Assembly (NCBI GenBank): GCA_050084515.1
Contig: CM114272.1
Location: 50,778,001 to 50,842,000 of the forward strand
Direction of reading: 5' to 3'
DNA length: 64,000 bases
From: Blasia pusilla
Taxonomy: Eukaryota; Marchantiophyta; Marchantiopsida; Blasiales
Shown here in pieces: positions 35,890-47,029 of this stretch. The stretch's first letter is position 1. Each line of letters starts with the position of its first letter. The notes beneath the pieces were generated by a model, which saw only the letters and a list, made by a program, of their open reading frames with translations, was not told where the DNA came from and searched no databases. Position numbers and translations under genes: made by a program.

Positions 35890-37560
35890 AATAGAAACTA
35901 GGATGGAAAACCCATCGGGATAGAAAAAAAGAGGGGGGGGAGGGGGGGCCAATAGAGAGCAAAAAAACTCGCGGGCCAAAACTGGCATAGAAGAAACACA
36001 ACGGGGCATCCCCTAATGACCAAACTCACCAACAGCATACACAATATCTAGAAAAGTATGACTACTATTAAGTGGGCCTCTAGCATTGGCGTTTCCAATT
36101 GCCTGAGCTTGCCGCAAAACCCATTTGCCTGGACACGCTACAAAGCTATGGAAACCCGTTGCATACAATAAAATATCGTAGTGGCTAAGGACAATCCATT
36201 TCTCGACTGGAGATAATAGGCGCAATCCGTAAGAAATGAGTCAAACCTCTCCCCTATAGCCCCATACATCTCAATGGCTAGGAGGGTAAATCGATGTCCG
36301 TCATGAAGTCGACTATAAATGTGGGTCTACTTTACTTCCGGTGCCGCCGTCCGCTCCTTGTAGCAATCTCCCTTGTGCCACCACTTGGAATGCACCGCCT
36401 CCCGCGTAGGATCCGTCACTACAACATCCGCTACCACCACCTCTCACTCCCGCGTCATGTAGAGACAGCATGGGTAAGGAAATCCCGCATGGAGTAGTGC
36501 CTCTCTCTCTGCACATGGAAGCCACTCTCCCAAGGAATATAAAACATAATATCCCGCACTGCATCATGAGTGGCTATCCACTCGCCCCCAATTGGACACT
36601 GTGCCAAATGCACACAAAGTGGATCTAGATTCCGGCGACACTTGCAATGTGTCGAACCAACCACCAATGGTTGGGGGAGGCTCAGTCGGAACCGCATCGT
36701 TGTAGTGTAGGTAAATGGTGCAATGCGGAAAGCCGGGATGAGGGGGCGAGCCCCCACCGATGAGCATGCCCCCTTTCCAGAGCAAGAGCGAATACAGGCC
36801 TGAACCTCCATGGGGATATTCCCATCCGACATAATAGCTCTAAACACTACCTCAAAGTGAGCTTCCATCAAAGAAGATTGGAGCCTAGACTGTCCGGAGG
36901 TAACTAGAGAAGAGAAAGCGGGAAGAACTGCTCTAGCCTTAACTAGAAGGGAGTCTCTACAAGCTTTGAGTGAAGACTAAAGTGGGACAAGGCCATCCTG
37001 ATTCCTCAACCTGGGAAACGTACTGTAAAAGGAGTGGTCTATCCTTGAGCAAAAATCGGGAGCAAAGGAGGGGTACTACAGTGGCCCAACTCCCTAAAAA
37101 GCAGAAGACGCCACTAACACAATCGCTACAAGATCTACTCCACCAAAGGCAATCGGCCAAGAAGCCTGTCTACGAGCTAACTCCCCCGCGCGGCGCTCTA
37201 AGGAGCCGGGTTCTGGTAGATCCCCAAACGCATGCATGATCTTCCTATCAAAGGATCTATACAAGGAGGAAATATGGCTAGACGCCCACACGATTCTACA
37301 AAGATAACCACGTCTATGAGGGAAACAGGATGAGAGGATACCATATGCTACTTGAGGGTCACAAATCCTCGTGAGATCGTCGACGTGGAGAAGATCCTCG
37401 GTAAGAGCCGCCGCCATAAAACTTGGTATAAAATCTTGGCTCCCAAGTGGGACTACCAAGATGCAAAGCCCTCCAACAAGTGTCAAGAATCTGTCGGGTA
37501 AGGAATATCCGCCGGTAGGCCTGATGAATGAAAGAGGACAAATCACCGGAGAACCCAAAA
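35890..37560 (-). pseudogene. LINE copy, 3' half of RT with zinc knuckle and endonuclease-like tail (broken)
   Basis: From 37560 leftwards the frame starts in the RT thumb (LVVPLGSQDFIPSFMAAALT, LLHVDDL, DPQVAYGILSSCF), runs to ELARRQASWPIAFGG and is then interrupted. It resumes at 36871 with GARPLIPAFRIAPFTYTT and the knuckle C-K-C followed by DPLCVHLAQC. The endonuclease-like tail is degraded. At the 3' end lies the hairpin GATGGAAAACCCATC (35902-35916) after a G-rich stretch. It is homologous to the better preserved copy at 38.8-40.2 kb and truncated at its 5' end, as is usual after target-primed reverse transcription. Confidence 0.75.
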
Positions 37561-37574
37561 AGCAGACAGATGAT

Positions 37575-37700
37575 TGTCAGGAGAAACCCTATTTTCGAAA
37601 GGGGAATGCCCCCTTCTTCCTTTGGATACTTGAGTCTTTGAGTACCCTCTTTTGTTTTTAGGATGGGTTTTCCATCATGCGTATTGATTGAGGTTTATCT
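37575..37700 (+). mobile_element. LINE 3'-end fragment with terminal hairpin
   Basis: ATGCCCCCTTCTTCC, CCCTCTTTTGTTTTTA and GATGGGTTTTCCATC (37662-37676) are on the plus strand. It abuts the truncated 5' end of the minus-strand LINE, so two insertions meet nearly end to end. Confidence 0.7.
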
Positions 37701-37751
37701 CTTCTTTTCGAAGGGTCGCGAGAACAAAGCAAGAAAGCAAAACAAGTTCCC

Positions 37752-37812
37752 TTCACGAGAAGCAATCCGCTTCTCATGAAGGGAAGCAATCCGCTTCTCG
37801 TGAAGGGAAGCG
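37752..37812. repeat. Short tandem repeat of a palindromic 24-bp unit
   Basis: GAAGCAATCCGCTTCTC(A/G)TGAAGGG repeats, with an earlier partial unit (CTTCACGAGAAGC). Each unit contains the inverted repeat GAAGC...GCTTC. It lies just upstream of the plus-strand LINE tail. Confidence 0.75.
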
Positions 37813-38535
37813 ACAACTTTGCGGTTACGTCTTGGATTTCCCCATCCTTCTCTATTAATGTGCCAAATTGTGTATGCGGGGATCCCATTGATGCCAAGGG
37901 TATCCATATTCTTCGATGTGCACATGGTGGAGAACCAACGGCCACATATAATGTCATTAGAGAGGCGGTAGCATCGGTGGCTTGTACTACAGAATACACG
38001 GTTGGGCAAGAGCAACTCCATGTCCTACCTTCAGCCACACAAGCAAACTCTCGTCAGAGAAGGGATTTTTTGTGTATGGAGATGGATTCCGGACACTAGG
38101 GATCTGATGGTTGCTGATCCAACACGTTCTGACTTGGTGTGTCGAGCCGCACATACCAAAGGTTCGGCGGCCGAAGCTGTAGCAAGAATCAAGGAGTTAA
38201 GTTATGTTGTGAGACATGCGACTGATACATTTATTCCTTTTGCAGTGGAGGTATTCGGTCATTTACATGTGTCTTTTGATACTTTCCTGAAAACATGTGG
38301 TCACCATTCCCTCAAGAATCATCACCTTGCCCCTTCCCGTAGTCCTCTCTCTGTAGTTATTACTTATTTTCGGCAATGCATCTCAGTGGCCTTACAACGT
38401 GCACAAGCCTTGGCATTGATACGTCGTGCGGAGGTGATTGGGGGTCGCTCGCCTCGTCGTCCATTCACGTCTAACCAACCACTCGTATTCTTGTCAGATT
38501 TGTGTCAAACTATCAATTGTGTAGTTTGTTGAATC
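37813..38535 (+). pseudogene. LINE C-terminal zinc knuckle and endonuclease-like tail, second subfamily
   Basis: The frame to 38099 contains the knuckle C-V-C-G followed by KGIHILRC. After a frame change near 38080 the frame 38090-38532 continues with DLMVADPTRSDLV, then FIPFAVEVFGHL and RQCISVALQRAQAL. The same order is seen in the 38.8-40.2 kb copy (VVVADVVVTDP, FIPLAIEMYGAM, RQRVSIALQRAQKN), on the opposite strand. The pairwise difference is large, so this is another subfamily. A Cys-x-Cys...His...Cys knuckle followed by an Asp-Pro core resembles the restriction-like endonuclease of R2-type LINEs. The RT part is absent. Confidence 0.7.
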
Positions 38536-38699
38536 TATGTTTGCGTTGACTTTGCGTTGACTATTTACCATTTTCTTTTTGCATTCTTTTATGCATTTGA
38601 GGTTTATTTTACACTAAAGTGGATTACTAATCCGCGAAATCCTCGTCTTGGAAGTTGTTATTCGTCCTGATTTATAGCCCCGTCAGCAAAGATCGACCT

Positions 38700-40250
38700 T
38701 TTCAAGGAATAAAATATATAAATGTAGAAAAATGATGGGAAACCCATCACGATACAAAAGAGGGGGCATGGAGACCCAAAAAATAGACCTCAAGAGGCCG
38801 GAGCCGGCCCCGAGGAGAAAGAAGGGGGCCTTCCCCCCTAACGACCAAAATCACCAACAGCAGAGACAATATCAACAACACCTAGAGAACTATGACTACT
38901 ACTACGTGGGCCTCTAGCATTGGCGTCTCCAACCACCTGAGCCCGCCGCAGAAGCCCATTTTTCTGGGCGCGCTGCAAAGCTATGGAGACCCTTTGCCTA
39001 CAATAAAGTATTGTAGTGGCTAAGGACAACCCATTTTTCGACCGGAGATGATGGGCGCAATCCGTAAGGAACGAGTCAAACCTCCCCCCCATCGCCCCGT
39101 ACATCTCAATGGCTAGGGGGATAAATCGATGTCCGTCATGAAGTCGACTATAAATGTGGGTCTTCTTGACCGCCGCCGCCGCCGCCGTCCCTTGTAGCAA
39201 TCTCCCTTGTGCTACCACTTGGGCTCGCACCACCTCTCGCCTAGGATCCGTCACTACAACATCCGCTACCACCACCTTAGACTCCCTCGTCATGTAGAGA
39301 TCAGCACGGATAAGGGAATCCCGCATGGAGTAGTGCCTCTCTCTTTGTACATAGAATCTACTCTCCCGAGCAATAGAGAACATAATATCCCGCACTGCAT
39401 CGTGAGTGGCTATCCTCTCACCTCCAACTGGACACCGTGCCAAATGCACACCAAGTGGATCCAGACTCCGATGACACTCGCAACGTGTCGAACCAACCAC
39501 CGTTGGTTGGGGCAGGCCCAGTCGAAACCTCATCGCTGTAGTGTAGGTAAGTGGTGCGATGCGGAAAGCCGGGATGAGGGGACGAGCCCCCACCCATGAG
39601 CCTGCCCCCTTTCCGGAGCAAGAGTGAATACGGGCCCGAACCTCCATGGAGATATTCCCGTCCGACATAGTAGTTCTAAACAATGCATCAAAGTGGGCTT
39701 CCATCAAAGAAGATTGAAGCCCATACTGTCCGGAGGTAACTAGGGAAGAGAAAGCGGGAAGAACTGCTCTAGCCTCAACAAGAAGGGGGTCTCTACAAGC
39801 TGTGAGTGAAGACTGAAGTGGGAAAAGACCATCCTCAACCTGGAAATCGTTCTGTAAAAGTAGCGGTCTATCCCTAACCAAAAATCGAGAGCAAAGGAGG
39901 GGTGCTACAGTGGCCCAACTCCCTAAAAAGGCTGAAGACGCCACTAACTCAATCGCTATGAGACTTACTCCACCAAAGGCAATCGGCCAAGAAGCCTGTC
40001 TACGAGCTAACTCCCCCGCGGGGCACTCTAATGAGCCGGGTCCTAGAAGATCCCCAAACGCCTGCATAATCTTTCTATCAAAGGATCTATACAAGGAAAA
40101 AATATGGTTAGTCGCCCACACGATTCTACACAGATAACCAGGTCTACGGGCAAAACATGACGTGAGGATTCCATAAACTACTTGAGGATCACCAATCATC
40201 GTGAGATCGTCGACATGAAGAAGATCCCCGATAAGGGGCCAGCCACCCTT
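38700..40250 (-). mobile_element. 5'-truncated LINE with a 453-residue open frame
   Basis: The frame 38838-40199 is open for 453 residues. It starts in the RT thumb region (DPQVVYGILTSCF) and continues upstream without a stop to about 40247 (GDLLHVDDLT), where similarity ends. Then come GARPLIPAFRIAPLTYTT, the knuckle C-E-C...DPLGVHLARC, and an endonuclease-like segment (RADLYMTRESKVVVADVVVTDP split over two beta strands). The C-terminus RQRVSIALQRAQKNGLLRRA follows. The 3' tail (38700-38837) ends in the hairpin GATGGGAAACCCATC (38734-38748). There is no start codon context or N-terminus, so it cannot be a functional protein. It is the youngest-looking LINE here. Confidence 0.8.
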
Positions 40251-40860
40251 TTCACCGCGCCGGCACTTTCTTTCTACTACGGCCTCCGGCTTCCGAAGTC
40301 CCGATGTCCCGGAGACAACATCGGGGCGTCATTGACTCACCCGGGCCAAGCATAAAGTTAAGGCAAATCCAATTAGCTGTGAAGGAATCAAACATACATT
40401 TGTCTCGCTGTCGAGTCGACAGTATCGACCACTCGGCAGCTAGTCATGGCCAGACAGTTTGCCTCTCCCCCTACACGCAATACTAAGATACATCCTGCGA
40501 GTGGTACGGCTCTATCTACCGAGAAAGGATTCATCCGAACTCTTTTTCGAACTGCCGGTTCTCTGTCTGCATTTAGGCCCGGGTGGACGGCGATTTACGC
40601 ACTAACTGTCGTGGAGTAGTGCAGGCTGGCAGCTGCAGCTTCCTCGCAAGGCCCGGCAAGTCCAATCGTAAGTACCAACTCTCGGTACGAACGAGCCCGC
40701 ATTTACGGTACTACCTTTTTGCCAAGCTAAGCTCCAAAATTGTTGGGGCCCATGTTTGGCAACTTTGGCATATCCTCCTGCACCGTGGTCCTGTATATTT
40801 ATGGCGTGAGTCAAACTTGCACTTCTGAGCGACGATCACGCGGCGGAATGATGCACTTCG
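40251..40860. other. Intergenic DNA, nothing recognised
   Basis: Moderately GC-rich, with frames of 60-81 codons on both strands and no recognisable motif. Confidence 0.45.
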
Positions 40861-40950
40861 ATAAAAACGTGTGATGGAAAACCCATCGGAAGTACAAAAG
40901 AGTAAAAACCTGAAGGCCAGAAAAGGAAGAAGGGGGCATTACGATCACCA
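40861..40950 (-). mobile_element. LINE 3'-end fragment with terminal hairpin
   Basis: GATGGAAAACCCATC (40873-40887) is followed on the plus strand by TACAAAAGAG and GGGGGCAT near 40933. This is the reverse complement of the 3' tail of the other LINE copies, with no coding part. Confidence 0.65.
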
Positions 40951-42959
40951 GCGCTGATAAGGATCTCAAGAGCGTACTGGACTCTGGAGTGGAGTCTTGA
41001 CTGGACTCTGGAGCATCACATTGGAAAGAACGGCGCAGGAGTTATTACTCACAGTGCTCGTTTATTTCTAGGAGCTGATTATGGCTCCACTCTGGGTGAA
41101 TTAACAACGCCATGCACGTAGAAATCGCAGATAGGACATTCGGCCACCTTTTGCCTTTTTTTTTCCTGGTCAATGACAGCCTGGTCTGCCGTGTGAACTG
41201 TCGTCTGCTTCGCGGATCTCAAAATTGCGAAACGGCTTCCTTTATTCCGATTTTAGGACTCAATAATAACAACAACAACAATCATCCAATCGCAGACTCT
41301 AGCTCCTCAACGGTCTTCATTTGTCAGCAACCTACTGACGTAGGAAAAATTCCAAAGCTTGATTAGAAAGACTTTTTCCTCCCGTTTGTGGAGCTTTCCT
41401 CTTAATAATAATGTTATCATGTTTTTGTTCACACACTTTATCGGTGGAATCGCATGGGATCGAATGTGTGCAAGTGTTTCCGAGTCAGTTAGGGGTAAAA
41501 GTGCTCATATGCAGTACATTCATGTGGACCATCCATGAAATTGTGTACTTCAGATTCACCGCTGTCGATGAGTTCGTCCGCCCTTCTTTGGGCAGTAGTA
41601 TAGTATAGGCTTTCATGACATCATACTTGAGCCCTCGTTTGAGCCTGTCCGAGCAGACAAAGAGTTGACTCTCTGTGAGAGTTGCGAATGAAAAAGAAGG
41701 TAGAGAATCCTCCAAAATGCAGCCGCAACTTTTCCACCATCCTCGCCCAGCACTTCGCACATCCACAGACATGATTTGACTTACGGTCATTCGGGCTGAA
41801 GGGAAAGATAGATTCTGAGCATGATTTATGCGATCGAGTAGATCTTCGTGATTCTATCTCCACAGAATCCATGCGGACCCATAAGTTCTATCAACTCGCT
41901 CACGACTCAATCTCCAGAACGGACTGAGAACGATCAAATCACGACTGCAAGTGCAAACCATATGCAAATAAAAATATACACGTCCATGTCTACGGAATCA
42001 CGCTCCGTCGTTCACATCTGCGGGCACTTACAGCTTGGGCTACCTGAGAATCTTTAGCTAGACCTGTCCATCTATTCGCGGGATGAATCACACCATGTCT
42101 TGCAATGCATTTCCAGGATTAACTTTGACTTCTGAATAAGACACGCATCCATTTCCCCAAGATTACGTGTGCTATCCACAACTTCGAGATCTTGATCACA
42201 GTTTTAACACTCACGCATCCGAGCGAGTTCGATCCGATCCATTTCAATGATCTCCAAGGCCTTGGTTGACTTCTCGCCCATCGGAAGAACGAGATTTATG
42301 CTGGAGTTCCATCCTTGCAGTGTGAAAAGAACTGCACTAGCATTTCCACCAAGTGCAGTGGCGTCTTACATCGCCGCCTTTCGACCACAAACACAACTAT
42401 ACGGCGGTCGTTGACGCTGCCGCTGCTGCGCGTCAAGATTTGTTTGATTATCATAATCTGGTATGTAATTTTCTATGGTACATATTACATAATGGGTGGG
42501 TAAAGGACAACATGGGGAGGGCAAATACACAGGATGAAATCGTCACATGCTCAAGCGTACGATTCATACACGTGTCGCTATAGCATAGCACGTCTCGTGG
42601 CACATATCTTATGAACTATTCTAGAAGGTACACGTGCTCTCTCTCTGAAGCGTTTACGTAACACGAACTAGCTGGCAACTTAACTGCAGTGATTTCTTTG
42701 CCGGCCCGGCAGTGATTGGTTCTCCCCCGGTGGAAACAAAAATACCTGCTCTTCCTGCGACCTGACTGAACTTTGCAGATAATCGGAATCATAAATAAAT
42801 AAATAACAAAAAATGGTAGATCTATCCGGTAGCTGTGTCAGGAGGACGCTAGTCTCGTCGCCATTTATTACATATTTCTAAATCAACTCATTCTTTTTAA
42901 GAAAAATCTTCATTATAAATAGATAATGAATTATATCATCTATATAATTAATTTAGATG
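40951..42959. other. Intergenic DNA, no gene supported
   Basis: Short frames only. A small AAC-rich run lies at 41262-41282 and TAAATAAATAAATAA near 42795. No domain, tRNA or splice-supported exon is seen. Confidence 0.45.
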
Positions 42960-43219
42960 GGGTTTTAGAACTCCTCGTCCCGTGGTGACACGTGTTTTGA
43001 AACCTCCTTCCGACATGGAGGAGACGGTCAAGGAGAGACATTCAAATATTAATAATAAATTTTATTATTTGAATCATATCAGATGGATAAAAATAAATTA
43101 AGTAAAAACTCATAAGGATTTGAATGAAATAAAAAATATTTTCTTAATTAATTATAAATTATTTCATATCATAATGGGTTATCATAAATATTAATAAAAT
43201 GAAATATTTTTGATAAAAA

Positions 43220-43420
43220 CTAGAATTTATATCTTAATTCACATGTGATGGAAAGGGAAAATTTTTTTTTGGAGAAAGAATATATCAAATTTTATAAAAG
43301 GCTAAAATTATTTAAGGTATTGGGATATCATTTAAATTTGAATGAAGTATTATAATTATTTAAAAAAGTGAAATATTATTACTCTCCTAAGATTTTAGAA
43401 AATAAAAATTACATTGAAAA
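43220..43420 (+). repeat. AT-rich dispersed repeat, copy 1
   Basis: TTAATTCACATGTGATGGAA, ATCAAATTTTATAAAAGGCT and GGGATATCATTTAAATTTGA recur in the same order at 58188-58339. The second copy ends where the LTR of copy D begins, so the repeat predates that insertion. Confidence 0.75.
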
Positions 43421-43784
43421 ATTGAAAATAATGATGTGATTATTTTAAAAATTAATGATATTAATTCACATGTGATATTTTGGGAAAGGAAATTTTTTTG
43501 ATTAAAATTAATTTTAGTCAATCTGATTTTGATGGGAAGAATGGAAGGGGAAGAATAATTTTTGTTGGAACTTTTAGGGAGGAATCAAATTATTTAGGGG
43601 AGATAGATATTATCTAAAGGTGATTTTCTTACTATTTTTATATTTTTAAAAACGTAAATTGTACCTAATTTTTTAAATTAAATTTTTTTAAATTTTTAAA
43701 TATATATTTTTAAAAATGTCGTCGACATCTGTTTTTAAACCATTCTATTGAGGAAACTATGTTAGGCTTACATGGCACGGGCAA

Positions 43785-44030
43785 CATCTTTATTATTATG
43801 GGAGAGTGGCTTCTTGATTTGCAAACACCTCTCTGTTTGACACGTGACAACTAGGCAACATGAAAATGTTTCTCCTAATGCAAAAAACCAGAAAAAGTTT
43901 GAATTTGTGTGCAGCATCAGTAATCCCTTCCCTTCACAAGTTATACACTAACAAAAGTTTTTCAAACACTCTTTATTCATGTGCATCGCATGAGCACCTT
44001 ACTAGTTATAATAAAGATAAGTATCATGAA
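43785..44030 (+). mobile_element. Small non-coding repeat (MITE-like), copy
   Basis: Starts TTATTATTATGGGAGAGTGG and continues CTTCTTGATTTGCAAACACC, TTGACACGTGACAACTAGG, TTTTTCAAACACTCTTTATT and CATGAGCACCTTACTAG. Copies lie at 14526, 54440-54640 (inverted), 57615-57780 (inverted) and 57781-57990. No coding capacity. The left end TATTATTATGGGAGAGTG is the best-conserved part. Confidence 0.65.
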
Positions 44031-45296
44031 AATTGGTATGAAATGAAGATGTGAAAATTAAGTAAATTCCAAAACAGCACAAGACTAGAAGTGTTGTAAC
44101 ATTTTTGACATTTCTAAGATTTTAGGATTGAAAAATAAAAAGAGTCGCTACATGTTTGGACTAGAAAAGAGAAAGACAAGTCATACTTTTAGGAATTATT
44201 CTTTCTCTATGGTTCGGGTTGTAAGTTTTTACTAACCATATCATGGAATAGAATAAATTTATGTAGGATTAGGACGTATCATGAAAAATTTGTGCGGAGG
44301 TATTTTTGCTCAGGCTTTCAATTCACAATTCATTCTTAGATTCGTAAATCTAAACTCACATGAGTGTCACTCAAAAACGGATTGCGTGACACTCAAAGGT
44401 GCCCAAGACTATTGATGATTAGTTTTAGCGGAGAACGGGGTGTCAAAATCCCGAAATTTCCTATTTTTTCGTCCATTGTTTGAATTACATAAAGTCCCTT
44501 TTTCCGCGACTATATCAACGAAAACAAAGAAGTTCTCCCTAAAAAAGGGGAAAAGATTATGGTCATCATTATATTGACCATTTTCAAGTAAATGAAATTA
44601 GTATAAGTCCTTCTGATGCACAGATTTATTCTATCTCCCGTAAATTATTAAAAAAAATTCAATATTATGTTTTAAATTTGAGAGAGAGGAAAATTCTATT
44701 TATCGAAAATATCAAGAAAATAAGAATTCTCAAAATGAAAAAACACTCTCAAATAGTAATTCGAATTAGATTCGAAAGTTTTCATTCTTCACCTACAAAT
44801 TGTTCAGTTATTAAAATCATTTTTCGTTTAAAATAGAATACAAAATAAAATGAACAATAAAAATAGCAGCTGGAATCCGTGGCACGTCCAGCGCTACACG
44901 TGATGTCTACGTGGTGCAAGGGGATCCTACTATCCTACGGCGCTCCTACCAACTCTCGGTCTTCGCGACGGTGGGCGGTGTACAACAGATGGTAACACGT
45001 GGAGAAAGGTGCACGAGACAACGGAAGGTTGCTTCCTTCCTTCTCCTTGTGCTGGTGAACATCCTCCTGAGCTCCTCTCACCCCTGCCGCGCTCCGTAGT
45101 GTGTGAGCACCAGCGTTCTTTCGCCGGCCCTCCGTATTCGTTCGCGATTTCCACATTGGAATTGTACCGTTCTTCGGTTGGATGCAATTGGAGTTTAACT
45201 TTCTGTTTTTGAACGCAGCATAAATGGATAGCGTTAATGGTCCCGGCCTAAGCGGTATCCACGGGTAATTTCTTCACGTGCTGGCCGTCATTCTCT
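44031..45296. other. Intergenic DNA, no gene supported
   Basis: AT-rich to about 44860, then GC-richer (44870-45250) with overlapping frames of 60-85 codons on both strands. None shows a recognised motif or splice pattern. Confidence 0.45.
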
Positions 45297-45420
45297 TCAC
45301 TTTCTATCGCGTCGGGTTCATTCCGAAAGAGAGCTGGCTCTCCGTTTCACTTTCTATCGCGTATTTCGGGTTTTCCATCACTCGTTTTTATTGCCGTAAA
45401 AAAGAGAGCTGGAGTTTTCA
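45297..45420. repeat. Imperfect local duplication
   Basis: CACTTTCTATCGCGT and AAGAGAGCTGG each occur twice in the same order (45297-45346 and 45348-45410). A half-copy of the LINE hairpin (CGGGTTTTCCATCA) lies inside the second unit. Confidence 0.5.
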
Positions 45421-45628
45421 ACGACTTTCCAAGAGATTGACCGGAGATGTAATAGCCCTACAAACCGGTGGAAGGCTTCTTTTTGCGATATCGAATTACT
45501 ACTTTTTTCATTCTAGAAGATGTTTTTGATTCATACTACTTTAACAAAATCTAATATTAATTTTTTCTTCGAACGTTATACATTCATCTGTTCAATATCT
45601 GAAAACCTTTACATTTTCTGCGCGCTTT

Positions 45629-45950
45629 AGTGGCTGAAATCTACGTTTGTGCCGTAGAAGTGGCTCAATCTACTCACTCCCTAAGCATGCTCTACCCTCC
45701 CCGTGAAACAACCTAACTTTATCTGGGAGGAGACTTTTCTTCTATCCATATCATAGGATATTTGACTAGTAGGGCGGCTCTGAACACCCACTTTGGATGA
45801 AATCCACCTTTGTGCCGTAAGAGTGGCTAGATCGATGCCTCTCATCATCGTGCCCTCCCTATGAAACACCCTAACTTTTTTGGGGAGTAGACCTTTCTTC
45901 GGTGCATAGTACATGTAGGTTATTCAAAAGGTAGGGCGACTCTAACCATC
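45629..45950. repeat. Tandem duplication, ~155-bp unit, two copies
   Basis: TGAAATC(T/C)AC(G/C)TTTGTGCCGTA, ATGAAACACCCTAACTTT-like text and TAGGGCG(G/A)CTCTGAAC-like text occur in the same order in 45629-45786 and 45787-45950. The copies differ in many positions. No coding sense. Confidence 0.75.
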
Positions 45951-46622
45951 ACTTTTCTCTTTCCAGTTGGAGAGAAAGCATGAATGTGGATGAACATGTG
46001 AATTGAAAATAGATAGGTATCATTTTTAAATGAAAATGTATATGGTTGGAAAGAAAGGAAATTATTAGGTCACTGTTCAAATATATATGTGTATATCACA
46101 TATTGAAAATTCTTTTATATTCGACATCTTCAAGTGGGATAATGAGAAAATGTTTTCATGTAGGGGCAAGAAGAATAAGGCACATCGTGCATAGTAAATT
46201 GTAAGCACTAATACATATTATAATGTATTAGCTTTACGGTCAAAAGGGTCTTATTTTTTAATTTTATTTAAATAATTTCTTTGAGTTTCATATTTTTAAT
46301 AAACACTCCTCCATTCAAGGTTCCGGGGAATTTCTTTAAGTTTGTTAAAACCTCCGCTCCCTCTTTTTTAAAAGTAGTAAATCTAATATTAAAAAACTCA
46401 ATTCTTCATTGAAAATAATATTCACTCCTTATTTAAGATATATCAAATAATTCTTATCATTTCCTATCTATTAAAAAAAATCATAATTATTTTAGTAATA
46501 TTTTAATATATTTTATGGATGATAGATACTATTCGTGTGTTATAATAATTCAGTTTTCAATATGACTTTATAATTAACATGAAAGAATAGTGATATAAAA
46601 GCAAAAATTGCATTGCATCCAG

Positions 46623-46655
46623 ACGAGACTAAGTGTAAAGTACACTTAGTCTCGT
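46623..46655. repeat. Perfect 15-bp foldback with 3-nt loop
   Basis: Arms ACGAGACTAAGTGTA (46623-46637) and its exact reverse complement (46641-46655) are separated only by AAG. It lies in AT-rich DNA with no adjacent gene. Confidence 0.95.
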
Positions 46656-47029
46656 GTGAAAAGTGAATAACTGATGTGAATTATGTGAATACCTTCTATT
46701 AGCATCGTGTTAGCGTTGCGGAAACATATAAAACTTGCAACTTATGCCCTACCTTCTCGAACCTACCTCTGGAGGTTTTCCTTTCTAATTCTCCCCCGCG
46801 CAGATGTGACTTTGAATCCCTTCACTCTGTGAGTATTCAGAAGGGATTTCCGTCCATCCTCATTCATGCTTGTATTTCCCTTCTCGAATAAATCTGGCCG
46901 ACACACGGGCAAACTGTTGTACTCTGCACAAGTTTATGACAGCCTCGCAGGTTCAAGACTACGCGGGTGGACTGTTGTGGAGGAGGAAGCCGGAAACGTC
47001 TACCCTTGAGTCCATCTGATCGCTTCATC

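Noticed and set aside
46623-46655. Transcription terminators or microRNA genes at the perfect foldbacks
   Set aside because: No adjacent gene and no T-tract logic, arms of only 14-16 bp are too short for a microRNA precursor, and the host is eukaryotic.
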